DNA of 64,000 nt from NCBI GenBank assembly GCA_934444765.1, contig CAKSDC010000002.1, positions 115,220-179,219 on the forward strand, written 5' to 3'. The position numbers and the translations under genes were made by a program. Below are positions 25,269 through 34,319 of this stretch, in pieces; position 1 is the first letter of the stretch; every line of letters starts with the position of its first letter. The notes under the pieces are model-generated. The model ran no database searches. It was not told where the DNA came from and was given only the letters and a program-made list of their open reading frames with translations. Source of the DNA: an uncultured Oscillospiraceae bacterium (GTDB taxonomy: Bacteria; Bacillota; Clostridia; Oscillospirales; Ruminococcaceae).

Positions 25269-25368
25269 GTGTTTTTTTAAAAAACTTTTTAACTTTTTTA
25301 ATATGTAATCTAAAATAGAAACTAATAAACTTTCTATCATCAAGTTACTGTCCTCAACCGACTACTAT

Positions 25369-25397
25369 AGTATATCACAAAGTATTGAGAATGTCAA
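25369..25397 (-). promoter_or_regulatory. Second, distal promoter upstream of the tRNA operon
   Basis: TTGACA (25392-25397) and TATACT (25369-25374) with 17 bp spacing. The transcript would run through a 7-bp inverted repeat (25315-25337) before reaching the tRNAs. It may be a tandem tRNA promoter or drive a short RNA. Confidence 0.7.
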
Positions 25398-25427
25398 TAG
25401 TATTTTTAAAATTTTTTGAAAATTTTT

Positions 25428-25471
25428 TAAAAAAATATATATGTGGAAACCTCACACAGAAGTTTCCACAT
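25428..25471 (-). terminator. Terminator of hslO
   Basis: A perfect ten-bp stem ATGTGGAAAC / GTTTCCACAT with an 11-base loop, followed by ATATATTTTTTT on the minus strand. Confidence 0.88.
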
Positions 25472-25478
25472 AGATGTG

Positions 25479-26351
25479 TTATTTTTTAATCAAGTCTAAA
25501 ATTTCCTTAGAAGTAAAGGTATACTTTTTATCGCAGAAGTGACAACATACTTCAGTTACTTCCTGTTCTTGTGCCATTTTAGAAAGTTCTTCTTTACCCA
25601 AACTGGTTAGAGCGGTTTCCACACGTTCTTTTGAACAGTCGCACCTATATTCAGGATTAGCACTATCTAATATGTTAGGTTCAAGACCCTTTAACAACGT
25701 TAAAGCTATATCTTCAACGGACATACCTTCGTCTAACATGGTAGTCATAGGCTTTATATCTTTAATGTTGTCTTCTATAGTAGATATTACTTCTTCACTT
25801 GCAAAAGGTAGTAGCTGAATTAAAAATCCACCAGCCTGTTTAATAGTTAAATCAGGATTTACCAACACACCCAAAGCACATACTGTAGGAGTTTGCTCAC
25901 TGGTTGCGAAGTAGTTAGCGATATCTTCAGCAACTTCACCAGAAACTATAGGAACTGTACCGCAAAAAGGTTCTTTTAAGCCTAAGTCTTTAATTACCGA
26001 TAGTGTACCGTCTGTACCGATAGCACCTTTAACGTCTAACTTGCCGTATTGATTTAAAGGAATTTCCACTACCGGATTAGATACGTAGCTTTTAACGTTT
26101 CCGTGACTATCTGCAACGGCTATTAAAGGACCAGTTAGACCTTTTCCGTCCATTCTAACGGTAACGCTGTCGGTATCATTTTTTAGACCATAACCTATTA
26201 AAGAAGTAGCTATAGTAAGTCTTCCTAAACCCGCAGAGACTACTGCGGAAGTCTTGTGTATCTGTTCTATTCTGTTTACTATATCGGTAGCGTCTAATAC
26301 TGTGGATACTACCGAAGCATCTTTAGAAATAGCTCTTTTTAAAATACCCAT
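25479..26351 (-). CDS. hslO: Hsp33 redox-regulated chaperone
   Basis: Hsp33 holds unfolding proteins during oxidative stress. When oxidised, its C-terminal zinc site opens and activates the chaperone. The 290-residue length is typical. The four zinc cysteines are visible as CDC near residue 240 and CHFC near residue 270. The N-terminal domain shows the usual GLGRLTIATSLIGYGLK pattern. It lies six bases after the methyltransferase gene and ends at a strong terminator, so it closes the yerC operon. Confidence 0.95.
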   Translation of the reverse strand: MGILKRAISKDASVVSTVLDATDIVNRIEQIHKTSAVVSAGLGRLTIATSLIGYGLKNDTDSVTVRMDGKGLTGPLIAVADSHGNVKSYVSNPVVEIPLNQYGKLDVKGAIGTDGTLSVIKDLGLKEPFCGTVPIVSGEVAEDIANYFATSEQTPTVCALGVLVNPDLTIKQAGGFLIQLLPFASEEVISTIEDNIKDIKPMTTMLDEGMSVEDIALTLLKGLEPNILDSANPEYRCDCSKERVETALTSLGKEELSKMAQEQEVTEVCCHFCDKKYTFTSKEILDLIKK

Positions 26352-26357
26352 AAAATA

Positions 26358-27137
26358 TTACCTCACTTTTTTTGATACGAATACCACTCTTTGGGAGTGT
26401 TCACTTGGAGGATTAAAAGTATCGTCATCATACATAGCGATAAGTTTTAAACCTGCACTATCTAAAGCGTTTAAGATATCGTCTATACTGTAAGCCCATT
26501 CAGAAAACTCTTCTATATACCTGTTATACTTACCGTCGGTATTACAACGTTCAAAGAAGTTTAAAGTGATATCTACACGGTTGCCAGAAGCATTATAGTA
26601 GTTTTCCCAAGCACAGAATACGTCGTCAGTTTCATAGACGTAGCTATTATTAGCGAGTACTTCCTTATGCTTGTATAGAGTGTTCATATCGAATATGAAC
26701 AGTCCATCAGGTTCGGTAAACAAAGATACTCTGTTAAACGTCTGTTGAATATCCTGTATAGTAGGCAGATGGTTTAAGCTATCCAAAACGCACAAGATAA
26801 CGTCCATAGTACCGAACATATCCAGTTGACGCATATCCTGTTTAACGTACTGAATATCTAAACCACTATCGAACTTTTTATCCATAGCGACGTTTAGCAT
26901 ACCCTCGGATATATCAGCACCTATTACGTCGTAGCCAAGTTTAGCCATTTCCTCACATATACTACCAGTACCGCACGCCATATCGAGTAGAACACCTGAA
27001 GTGTTACCGCCAAACTTTTCTATTAAGCTATTAAAGTATAAGGCTCTTTCGTGGTAGTTCACATTTTGAGTTAAAGCGTCGTAGTAGGTAGCAAAGATAC
27101 TATAGTAGTTATCACTATTGTTGACCATTTTATTCAC
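26358..27137 (-). CDS. Class I SAM-dependent methyltransferase
   Basis: This is a 259-residue small-molecule-type methyltransferase. SAM-binding motif I is VLLDMACGTGSICEEM near residues 43-58, with acidic motif II VIGADIS and the later MDVILCVLDSLNHL. The substrate is unknown. It overlaps the end of yerC by eight bases and lies six bases before hslO, so all three appear to be one transcription unit. Confidence 0.88.
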   Translation of the reverse strand: MNKMVNNSDNYYSIFATYYDALTQNVNYHERALYFNSLIEKFGGNTSGVLLDMACGTGSICEEMAKLGYDVIGADISEGMLNVAMDKKFDSGLDIQYVKQDMRQLDMFGTMDVILCVLDSLNHLPTIQDIQQTFNRVSLFTEPDGLFIFDMNTLYKHKEVLANNSYVYETDDVFCAWENYYNASGNRVDITLNFFERCNTDGKYNRYIEEFSEWAYSIDDILNALDSAGLKLIAMYDDDTFNPPSEHSQRVVFVSKKVR

Positions 27138-27423
27138 GTTCCTTTAATCGAGAGAATACTATATCGTAGCCGTCGCTACCATAGTTTAGTGAACGGTTTA
27201 CTCTGCTAATAGTAGCAGTACTTGCCCCAGTCTGTTTGACTATATCGCTATATACGTTGTGTTCGTTCAATAGTTTAGCAACGTGTAGCCTTTGCGATAG
27301 CGACTTCAACTCTTGAACGGTGCAAAGGTCTTCAAAGAACTTATAACATTCATCTATATTTTCAAGGCAAAGAATAGCTTTAAAAAGGCTATCTGTAGAC
27401 TTATCTCTAATCTTATCGTTCAT
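27130..27423 (-). CDS. TrpR-like YerC/YecD family protein
   Basis: A 97-residue helix-turn-helix protein related to the Trp repressor. It shows the ICTVQELKSLSQRLHVAKLL-type core, here LCTVQELKSLSQR, and the DNA-reading helix TGASTATISRVNRSL near residues 64-78. Members of this family in Firmicutes have no settled ligand, and regulation of tryptophan genes should not be assumed. A TTTACT-17 bp-TAAAAT promoter-like pair lies about 25-55 bp upstream. Confidence 0.9.
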   Translation of the reverse strand: MNDKIRDKSTDSLFKAILCLENIDECYKFFEDLCTVQELKSLSQRLHVAKLLNEHNVYSDIVKQTGASTATISRVNRSLNYGSDGYDIVFSRLKERE

Positions 27424-27529
27424 AAATAAAACCCTTTCTTGGTTAATAATATTTATATATATATTTTAACACACTACAGTATAAAAGTAAAGAGTTTTTT
27501 TGCAATTCAGTCTATCAATATATAATTTA

Positions 27530-28117
27530 CTAACTCTGCTGAGATACTTCATCTATAATCTTTCTAATATCCTCTACACCCTCACGAGTTTCGGAGGAAA
27601 ATGGAATTATAGTAGTTTCGTCATAGTAAGGGATTTCAGACTTAAAAGCCTCCATACGTTCAATACGAGCCATTTTTTTAAGTTTATCAGCCTTAGTAAG
27701 TACTATAATATAAGGAAGTTCCATACTTACTAAAAAGTCTATCATGTTTAGGTCGTCTTTGCTTGGTGCGTGACGCATATCTATTAGTTGAATAATCAGT
27801 CTAATATCCCTATTAGAGTTTAAATAGCCTTCTATTAAGTCTGCCCAACGTTGTTTTTCCGACTTAGAAACTTTAGCATAACCGTATCCAGGGAGGTCTA
27901 CAAAGTTCACATTTTCGACGTTAAAAAAGTTTATAGTAGCAGTCTTTCCAGGTACGGAAGATACTCTTGCCAAACTCTTACGATTGAATATCTTATTGAT
28001 AAGAGTAGACTTTCCCACGTTAGAGCGTCCTGAAAAAGCTATTTCAACCTTATCACAAGAAGGTATCTGTGCAAACGTACCATAAGATGCCACAAACTGT
28101 ACATTGTTATAGTTCAT
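27530..28117 (-). CDS. ysxC: Ribosome biogenesis GTPase YsxC/EngB
   Basis: YsxC is an essential GTPase needed for large ribosomal subunit assembly. The 195-residue product has all G motifs: G1 GRSNVGKST near residues 30-38, G3 DLPGYG near 75-80, G4 TKADKL near 140, and G5 FSSET. A GGGGTGA site precedes the ATG. It sits downstream of lon, as in Bacillus and many clostridia. Confidence 0.96.
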   Translation of the reverse strand: MNYNNVQFVASYGTFAQIPSCDKVEIAFSGRSNVGKSTLINKIFNRKSLARVSSVPGKTATINFFNVENVNFVDLPGYGYAKVSKSEKQRWADLIEGYLNSNRDIRLIIQLIDMRHAPSKDDLNMIDFLVSMELPYIIVLTKADKLKKMARIERMEAFKSEIPYYDETTIIPFSSETREGVEDIRKIIDEVSQQS

Positions 28118-28233
28118 AAAAGTTTCACCCCAATCTTAATAACTATAAAAATAGAACGTTAAGTACTAACTATCCATTAGTTAGATAGTATAGTACTCAA
28201 CCGTTCCGAAAGACCTAATCTATAGTAGTAACG

Positions 28234-30609
28234 CTATACTGTACACTCATCAGTTTCACGAACGTTAGATACCAAAGCGGTAGAAAATACATCGTCTAAA
28301 GTTTCTGCAAGTACAAAGTTTACCGAACTTTTAACTATATCGTCGACTTCCTTTAAGTCTGATTCGTTACCCTTAGGAATGATAATAGTCTTAATACCTG
28401 CCTTATAACCTGCCATAGACTTTTCACGTAGACCGCCTATAGGTAACACTCTACCGTGTAGAGTAATTTCACCAGTCATAGCCACATCGTGACGAACTGG
28501 TATTCCTGAAAGTGTAGACAGTATAGAAGTAGCCATAGTCACACCAGCCGAAGGGCCATCTTTAGGAACTGCACCCTCTGGAGCGTGAATATGTATGTCT
28601 TTATTCTTATAAAAGTCTTCATCTATGTTGAACTTATCAGCTATACTTCTAACGTAGCTAATAGCTATGCTTGAACTTTCCTTCATAACGTCGCCAAGAG
28701 AACCAGTAGCTTTAACCTTACCAGAACCTTTTAGAGCGATAGTTTCGATAGGTAGTAACACGCCACCTACAGAAGTCCAAGCTAAACCGTTTACCACACC
28801 CACTTCATCGGACTTCATAAGCTCATCGGAAAGATACTTTTTAATGCCTAAGTACTCTTCTAAGTTATCAGCAGTAAAGACTATACGTTTAAAAGAACCC
28901 TCCAATATTTCCTTAGCGGTTCTACGGCATAGTTTAGCAATCTTTCTTTCGAGAGTTCTAACACCCGCTTCTTTGGTGTAGTAGTCTATTATGGAGTATA
29001 TAGCACTATCTTCAAACCTAATCTGAGTGCCTTTTAAACCATTTTCTTTAACCTGTTTAGGAATTAAGTGTTCTTTAGCTATGTGGAACTTTTCCTCTCT
29101 GCTATAGCTTGAAAGTTCTATAAGTTCCATTCTGTCCAATAGTGGTTGAGGTATATTTTGACTGTTATTAGCAGTAGTAATAAACATAACCTCGCTTAAG
29201 TCAAAAGGAACTTCAATATAGTGGTCTACAAAGTTTACGTTCTGTTCCTTATCAAGAACTTCCAACAGTGCAGAAGAAGGGTCTCCCTTGTAGTCGTTGC
29301 CCAACTTATCCACTTCGTCAAGAAGTATCAAAGGATTTTTAACGCCAGCCTCTAACATAGCGGACATAATTCTACCAGTCATAGCACCTATATAAGTCTT
29401 TCTGTGACCACGAATTTCAGCCTCATCACGAACGCCACCTAAAGATATTCTAACGTACTTTCTACCCATAGCTTTGGCTACCGATTTGCATATCGAAGTC
29501 TTACCTATTCCAGGAGGTCCTGAGAGGCATAGTATATTACCGTTATGTTTAGGTGCTAAAGTTTGAACGGCTAAAGTTTCCAAGATACGTTCTTTAACGT
29601 CTTTTAAGCCGTAGTGGTCTTTATCCAATACTTTTCTGGCGGTCTTAATGGATACGTTCTTATACTTAGGAATATCCCAAGGAAGTTTTAGTACGGTATC
29701 AAGATAGCTTGTAATGACATAAGATTCTTGAGCTTGAGCGGGCATCTTTTCCAACTTATCCACTTCAGCGAACAGTTTAGAAGATATAGCCTCGTCATAT
29801 CCATTGTTTAATATCTTTTCTTGAATAGCCTTTCGATAGTTGTCAACGTCTTTTTCGCCGTCGTTTAGTCTATTGGATAGAACCTTTAACTGTTCACGCA
29901 TATAGTATTCACGTTGATTTTTATCTATGTTAGACTTTACTTCTTTGTGGATATCCTTTTGTAGAAGTAGTATATCCAAATCGGATAGTAGCATAGAGTA
30001 TAGAGTAGTTAGACGTTCAAATAGAGTATCCGTTTCCAAAAGATACTGTTTATCTTCCACACTAAAAGGAATGTTAAATACTACCGTCTTAAATAGTTGA
30101 TAAGGGTCATCACATAGTACTAAACTTTCTATCAACTTAGCAGGCATTCTGTTAGGAATAGCGTTGCAATACTTTTCGCAAGCGTTGTTTATAAGTTTAG
30201 TTATAGCTTTAACTTCGGACACTTCCTCATTAATTACGCTGTTTTCGTCTTTAATGGTTTCAACGTCGGCGGTACAGAAGTCACCATTAGTATCTATGTT
30301 AAGTAGTTTAGCCCTACAAATTCCCTCTACTAACACTCTTAAAGTACCCTCTTGATAGTTTACCACCTGTTTAATTTCAGCTATCACACCCACTTCGTAT
30401 AGGTCTTTAGTAGACTTAGGGTTTTCCATAAAAGTATTTCTTTGAGTAACTACAAATATGCGTCTGTTAGCCTGTTTATTGGTAGATATAGCGTACCTTA
30501 TAGCCGAAACGGACTTGTCACGAGCTACGTCGAAACTCATATTCATATCTGGAAATATAACCACACCTCTAAGCGTAATGGTTGGAATAGATAACATTTT
30601 TTCACTCAC
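28234..30609 (-). CDS. lon: ATP-dependent protease La
   Basis: Lon degrades misfolded and regulatory proteins in the cytoplasm. The 791-residue product has the N-terminal substrate domain, AAA+ module with Walker A GPPGIGKTS near residue 362 and Walker B LILLDEVDKLG, and the C-terminal Ser-Lys protease domain with catalytic Ser in PKDGPSAGVTM near residue 690. The start is probably the GTG with a GGAGG site nine bases upstream. The ATG four codons later is a possible alternative. It lies after clpX, separated by a GC-rich hairpin. Confidence 0.96.
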   Translation of the reverse strand: MSEKMLSIPTITLRGVVIFPDMNMSFDVARDKSVSAIRYAISTNKQANRRIFVVTQRNTFMENPKSTKDLYEVGVIAEIKQVVNYQEGTLRVLVEGICRAKLLNIDTNGDFCTADVETIKDENSVINEEVSEVKAITKLINNACEKYCNAIPNRMPAKLIESLVLCDDPYQLFKTVVFNIPFSVEDKQYLLETDTLFERLTTLYSMLLSDLDILLLQKDIHKEVKSNIDKNQREYYMREQLKVLSNRLNDGEKDVDNYRKAIQEKILNNGYDEAISSKLFAEVDKLEKMPAQAQESYVITSYLDTVLKLPWDIPKYKNVSIKTARKVLDKDHYGLKDVKERILETLAVQTLAPKHNGNILCLSGPPGIGKTSICKSVAKAMGRKYVRISLGGVRDEAEIRGHRKTYIGAMTGRIMSAMLEAGVKNPLILLDEVDKLGNDYKGDPSSALLEVLDKEQNVNFVDHYIEVPFDLSEVMFITTANNSQNIPQPLLDRMELIELSSYSREEKFHIAKEHLIPKQVKENGLKGTQIRFEDSAIYSIIDYYTKEAGVRTLERKIAKLCRRTAKEILEGSFKRIVFTADNLEEYLGIKKYLSDELMKSDEVGVVNGLAWTSVGGVLLPIETIALKGSGKVKATGSLGDVMKESSSIAISYVRSIADKFNIDEDFYKNKDIHIHAPEGAVPKDGPSAGVTMATSILSTLSGIPVRHDVAMTGEITLHGRVLPIGGLREKSMAGYKAGIKTIIIPKGNESDLKEVDDIVKSSVNFVLAETLDDVFSTALVSNVRETDECTV

Positions 30610-30645
30610 TATAGAGAGCCTCCTTTATATATAAATTCCAAATAT

Positions 30646-30675
30646 CCCCCTCTGTAATCATATTGTTAGAGGGGG
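30646..30675 (-). terminator. GC-rich hairpin between clpX and lon
   Basis: CCCCCTCT pairs with AGAGGGGG around a 14-base loop. It lies about 20 bases before the lon ribosome site, and only a short ATATTT follows. It may end the clpPX message or act as a weak attenuator for lon. Confidence 0.55.
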
Positions 30676-30715
30676 AAAGTAACATAACAGATAGAGTAAT
30701 AATAATACTAAAGTA

Positions 30716-32101
30716 CTACTGTTGAGTATCCACTTTAGGTTCTTTAAACTCAACTATAGGTGTAGGGATAGTAGTATCTTCTTCAGGAGTATTATACTCT
30801 ATTAAAGGTTTAGCGTCGTTTAATACACAGTCGGCAGTAATAGTAACTTTTTTAACGTTCTTTTGAGAAGGAATTTCAAACATAACTTCCATTAGTATCT
30901 TTTCTACTATAGACCTTAAACCTCTTGCACCAGTCTTTTGTTTTAAAGTCTTTTTAGCAATCTCTAATAGAGCGTCGTGTTCCACTTCAAAGTCAACATC
31001 ATCGTATGCGAATAGCTTTTTATACTGTTTAATCAAAGCGTTTTTAGGCACTGTTAGTATGTTAATTAGAGCGTTTTCGTCAAGTTCATCTAATACAGTA
31101 ATTACAGGTAAACGACCTACCAACTCTGGAACTATACCAAACTTAACTATATCTTGAGTAGTAGCCTTTCTAAAGATGTTAGACTCAGCTTCTTTTTTAG
31201 AGACTATTTCAGCACCAAAACCTATGCCAGAAGTTTCGGTTCTCTTTTGGATAATCTTATCAAGACCGTCAAAAGCACCACCACAGATAAATAGAATGTT
31301 TTTAGTATTAATCTGTATGCACTCTTGGTTAGGATGTTTTCTACCGCCTTGAGGAGGAACGTTAGATACAGTACCTTCGATAATCTTTAATAGAGCCTGT
31401 TGTACACCTTCGCCACTAACGTCACGAGTAATAGAAGTATTTTCGGACTTACGAGCTATCTTGTCTATTTCGTCGATATATATAATACCTCTTTCAGCCA
31501 TTTCCACGTTATAGTTAGAAGCCTGTAGTAGTCTAACCAATACATTTTCTACGTCGTCGCCAACGTAACCAGCTTCGGTAAGAGTAGTAGCATCAGCGAT
31601 AGCAAAAGGAACGTCTAAAGTTTTAGCTAAAGTTTGAGCTAAGAAGGTCTTACCTACACCAGTAGGACCTAATAGTAGAACGTTGCTCTTTTGAATTTCA
31701 ACGTCGTCGTCGCTATCGTTAGTGCTTAATATTCTTTTATAATGGTTATATACCGAAACTGCAAGAGTAGTCTTAGCCAAGTCTTGACCTATAACGTACT
31801 CGTCTAATATTGCCTTAATCTCTTTAGGTGTTTTTAAGTTCATAGAGTTTAGGTTGTAACTCTTATTATTATAGATATCCTTGTTAGGATTTACTGCACC
31901 ATTAGTAGTGTTTTTCTTCTTAGTAGAGTTTTCTTCTTCGGCACGTTCGTCTTTTAAGGACTCTAATAGCATATTGTAGCACACTTGAACGCAACTATCA
32001 CATATACTATATTCACCAGCAGAAAATAGACTGTTTACCTTGTTTTCGCTCTTACCACAGAAGTTACATCTTTTAGTAATATTTCTGTCATTTATAGCCA
32101 T
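30716..32101 (-). CDS. clpX: ATP-dependent Clp protease, ATP-binding subunit ClpX
   Basis: ClpX unfolds substrates and feeds them to ClpP. The 461-residue protein has an N-terminal C4 zinc finger (CNFCGK and CDSCVQVC, residues 12-41), Walker A GPTGVGKT near residue 145, Walker B IIYIDEIDK near 208, and the ClpP-binding IGF loop (SGIGFGAE) near 293. It follows clpP after 20 bp and is expected to be cotranscribed. Confidence 0.97.
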   Translation of the reverse strand: MAINDRNITKRCNFCGKSENKVNSLFSAGEYSICDSCVQVCYNMLLESLKDERAEEENSTKKKNTTNGAVNPNKDIYNNKSYNLNSMNLKTPKEIKAILDEYVIGQDLAKTTLAVSVYNHYKRILSTNDSDDDVEIQKSNVLLLGPTGVGKTFLAQTLAKTLDVPFAIADATTLTEAGYVGDDVENVLVRLLQASNYNVEMAERGIIYIDEIDKIARKSENTSITRDVSGEGVQQALLKIIEGTVSNVPPQGGRKHPNQECIQINTKNILFICGGAFDGLDKIIQKRTETSGIGFGAEIVSKKEAESNIFRKATTQDIVKFGIVPELVGRLPVITVLDELDENALINILTVPKNALIKQYKKLFAYDDVDFEVEHDALLEIAKKTLKQKTGARGLRSIVEKILMEVMFEIPSQKNVKKVTITADCVLNDAKPLIEYNTPEEDTTIPTPIVEFKEPKVDTQQ

Positions 32102-32121
32102 TTATTACACCTACTTTATAA

Positions 32122-32715
32122 CTATCTATTAGTAATAACCTTATCTACAAGACCGTATTCCATAGCCTGTTGAGCAGTAAGGTAGTTATCTCTTTCGGTA
32201 TCCTGTTGAATAACATCTAAAGGTTTACCAGTATTTTTAGAAAGAATTTCGTTTAGCTTTTCTCTAACCTTAACTAAGTGGTCGGAGTGTATCTTAATAT
32301 CGGTACATTGACCAGATAGACCACCACCGCCGATTAATGGTTGATGTATTAATATTTCACTATTAGGTAGAGCAAAACGCTTACCCTTAGCACCGGAAGA
32401 AAGTAAGAAAGCTCCCATAGATGCAGCCATACCAATACATATAGTAGAAACGTCACACTTTATATAGTTCATAGTATCGTATATAGCCATACCAGATGTA
32501 ATAGAGCCACCAGGACTATTAATGTATAGGTTAATATCCTTTTCAGAGTCTTGGCTTTCTAAGTATAGTAACTGAGCAACTACTAAACTTGCGGTAGCAT
32601 CGTTTACTTGGTCAGAAAGCATAATAATTCTATCGTTTAATAGTCTTGAGAATATATCGTATTGACGTTCTCCTCTACTGGTTTGTTCAACGACGTAAGG
32701 CACTAAAGTACTCAT
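32122..32715 (-). CDS. clpP: ATP-dependent Clp protease, proteolytic subunit
   Basis: ClpP forms the 14-subunit peptidase core used by ClpX. The 197-residue length is normal. The catalytic Ser is in GMAASMGAFLL near residue 98, the His in ILIHQPL near 123, and the Asp in QQDTERD near 172. It lies between tig and clpX on the same strand. A 12-bp inverted repeat lies in its upstream region. Confidence 0.97.
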   Translation of the reverse strand: MSTLVPYVVEQTSRGERQYDIFSRLLNDRIIMLSDQVNDATASLVVAQLLYLESQDSEKDINLYINSPGGSITSGMAIYDTMNYIKCDVSTICIGMAASMGAFLLSSGAKGKRFALPNSEILIHQPLIGGGGLSGQCTDIKIHSDHLVKVREKLNEILSKNTGKPLDVIQQDTERDNYLTAQQAMEYGLVDKVITNR

Positions 32716-32754
32716 AAAAATAACTTCCTTTCGTTCTAAGTATAATATATATTA

Positions 32755-32782
32755 TGTATACTAAGCATAGGCTTAGTATACA
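32755..32782. repeat. 12-bp perfect inverted repeat upstream of clpP
   Basis: TGTATACTAAGC and GCTTAGTATACA surround a four-base loop, 40 bp before the clpP start. It does not match CtsR or CIRCE operators. It could be an unknown operator or the end of the tig message. Confidence 0.6.
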
Positions 32783-32855
32783 CATAGTGTTAATAGTCTA
32801 TAGTAGTACGGATACTATCGTATATATACCGTATTAGTATAGTTTTTTTAGCTAT

Positions 32856-32877
32856 AGAACGCCCCAAAGGGCGTTCT
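32856..32877 (-). terminator. GC-rich stem-loop after tig
   Basis: AGAACGCCC pairs perfectly with GGGCGTTCT around a four-base loop, 22 bp past the tig stop. No T run follows on the minus strand, so termination is uncertain. Confidence 0.5.
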
Positions 32878-32898
32878 GTAGATATGTTAAATAAACTA

Positions 32899-34215
32899 TT
32901 ATTCAGCAGTAACTTCTTCAGACTTTTCAGCAGGAGCTTCAGCAACAGCGTTTTCGAGTACTAAGTTGCTTGCCTTTTCAACTAATAGGTCAGCCTTAGC
33001 ATTTTCTACGCCTATAAATTGCTTAACTAAGTTTACGTCTAACTTATTAGCATCAGCTATAGTGTTAAAGTAGTTGTCTAACTCTTCATCAGAAACTTCA
33101 ACGTTTTCAAGTTCTGCAATCTTTTCAAGAGCAAGTCTTAAAGTAACTTCGTCCTTAGCTCTGTTCTTAAAGGAGTCCTTAAAGCTATCCATATCCATAC
33201 CAGTGTATTGTAGATATAGTTCTAAGGTCATATTTTGAGCCTTTAATCTCTGTTCAAAGTCGGATACTAAACGGTCTATTCTTTGGTTGAACATACACTC
33301 AGGAATTTCGCCTTGTACTAAAGTAATAACCTTTTGCATAACGTTGTTATCAAATTCAGCCTTAGAGTTATTCTTCATGTTTTCTTCTAACTTAGACTTA
33401 GCGTCGTTCTTGTATTCGTCTACTGTATCAAATTCAGAGATTTCCTTAACAAAGTCGTCATCAAAGTCAGGTAGTTCTTGAGAAGAGATTTCGTTAATCT
33501 TAATCTTGAATACTGCAGGCTTACCAGCAAGAGTTTCCATGCCATAGTCTTCAGGGAAAGTAACGTTGATATCAAACTCTTCGTTTAGACCGTGACCTAC
33601 TATAGCTTCTTCAAAACCAGGGATAAATTGGTGAGAACCTAAGTTAAGTTCAAAGTTATCAGCCTTACCGCCATCAAAAGCTACGTCGTCAACAAAGCCT
33701 TCAAAGTTGATGTTTACGATATCGCCCATTTCAGCGTTTCTGTCGTCTACAGAAACCATTCTTGCGTTTCTCTTTCTCATCTGTTCGATTTGGTTTTGAA
33801 CGTCTTCGTCAGTAACTTCTTCGGAAGGCTTAACGGCAGAAATACCCTTGTAACCTTCGATAGTAATTTCTGGCTTAGTAGTGCATATAGCCTTAAATAC
33901 TAAACCGTCGTTAGTATTAACAGATACTACTTCTACAGAAGGAGTGTCTACTACTTCTAACTTTTCAGTCTCTATAGCTGTAGGAATTTCGGAATTGCAA
34001 ATATCGTTTACAGCGTCTTCCCAGAATACATTTTCGCCGTATAGCTTTTCTACTAACTTTCTTGGAGCTTTACCCTTTCTAAAGCCTTGAACAGAAATAT
34101 CCTTTTTTTGTCTATTGTAAACATTGTTTACAGCCTTATCAAAATCTGTGCCACTAACTTCTATAACTAACTCATAAGTGTTAGTAGCAGTCTTTGTAGA
34201 TGATTTTAAACTCAT
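32899..34215 (-). CDS. tig: Trigger factor
   Basis: Trigger factor binds the ribosome exit tunnel and shields new chains. The 438-residue protein has the ribosome-docking loop GFRKGKAP near residue 45, a central FKBP-type peptidyl-prolyl isomerase domain (about residues 160-245, with GDIVNINFEGFVDD and FIPGFEEAIVGH), and a long helical C-terminal domain. A GGAGG site precedes the ATG. A TATAAT box with extended TG lies about 45 bp upstream. It leads the tig-clpP-clpX-lon cluster. Confidence 0.96.
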   Translation of the reverse strand: MSLKSSTKTATNTYELVIEVSGTDFDKAVNNVYNRQKKDISVQGFRKGKAPRKLVEKLYGENVFWEDAVNDICNSEIPTAIETEKLEVVDTPSVEVVSVNTNDGLVFKAICTTKPEITIEGYKGISAVKPSEEVTDEDVQNQIEQMRKRNARMVSVDDRNAEMGDIVNINFEGFVDDVAFDGGKADNFELNLGSHQFIPGFEEAIVGHGLNEEFDINVTFPEDYGMETLAGKPAVFKIKINEISSQELPDFDDDFVKEISEFDTVDEYKNDAKSKLEENMKNNSKAEFDNNVMQKVITLVQGEIPECMFNQRIDRLVSDFEQRLKAQNMTLELYLQYTGMDMDSFKDSFKNRAKDEVTLRLALEKIAELENVEVSDEELDNYFNTIADANKLDVNLVKQFIGVENAKADLLVEKASNLVLENAVAEAPAEKSEEVTAE

Positions 34216-34319
34216 TATCTTTTATCCTCCGTGAAAATATTCTAAAACATATTTTTTATTATAACATAGAACGCCGTAGTTTTCCACATAAAAAATACTG
34301 TTCTACGTTTTGCACAAAA

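Noticed and set aside
27130..27423. Tryptophan repressor
   Set aside because: The protein is TrpR-like in fold only. The YerC/YecD group is distinct, and no trp genes or operator are present.
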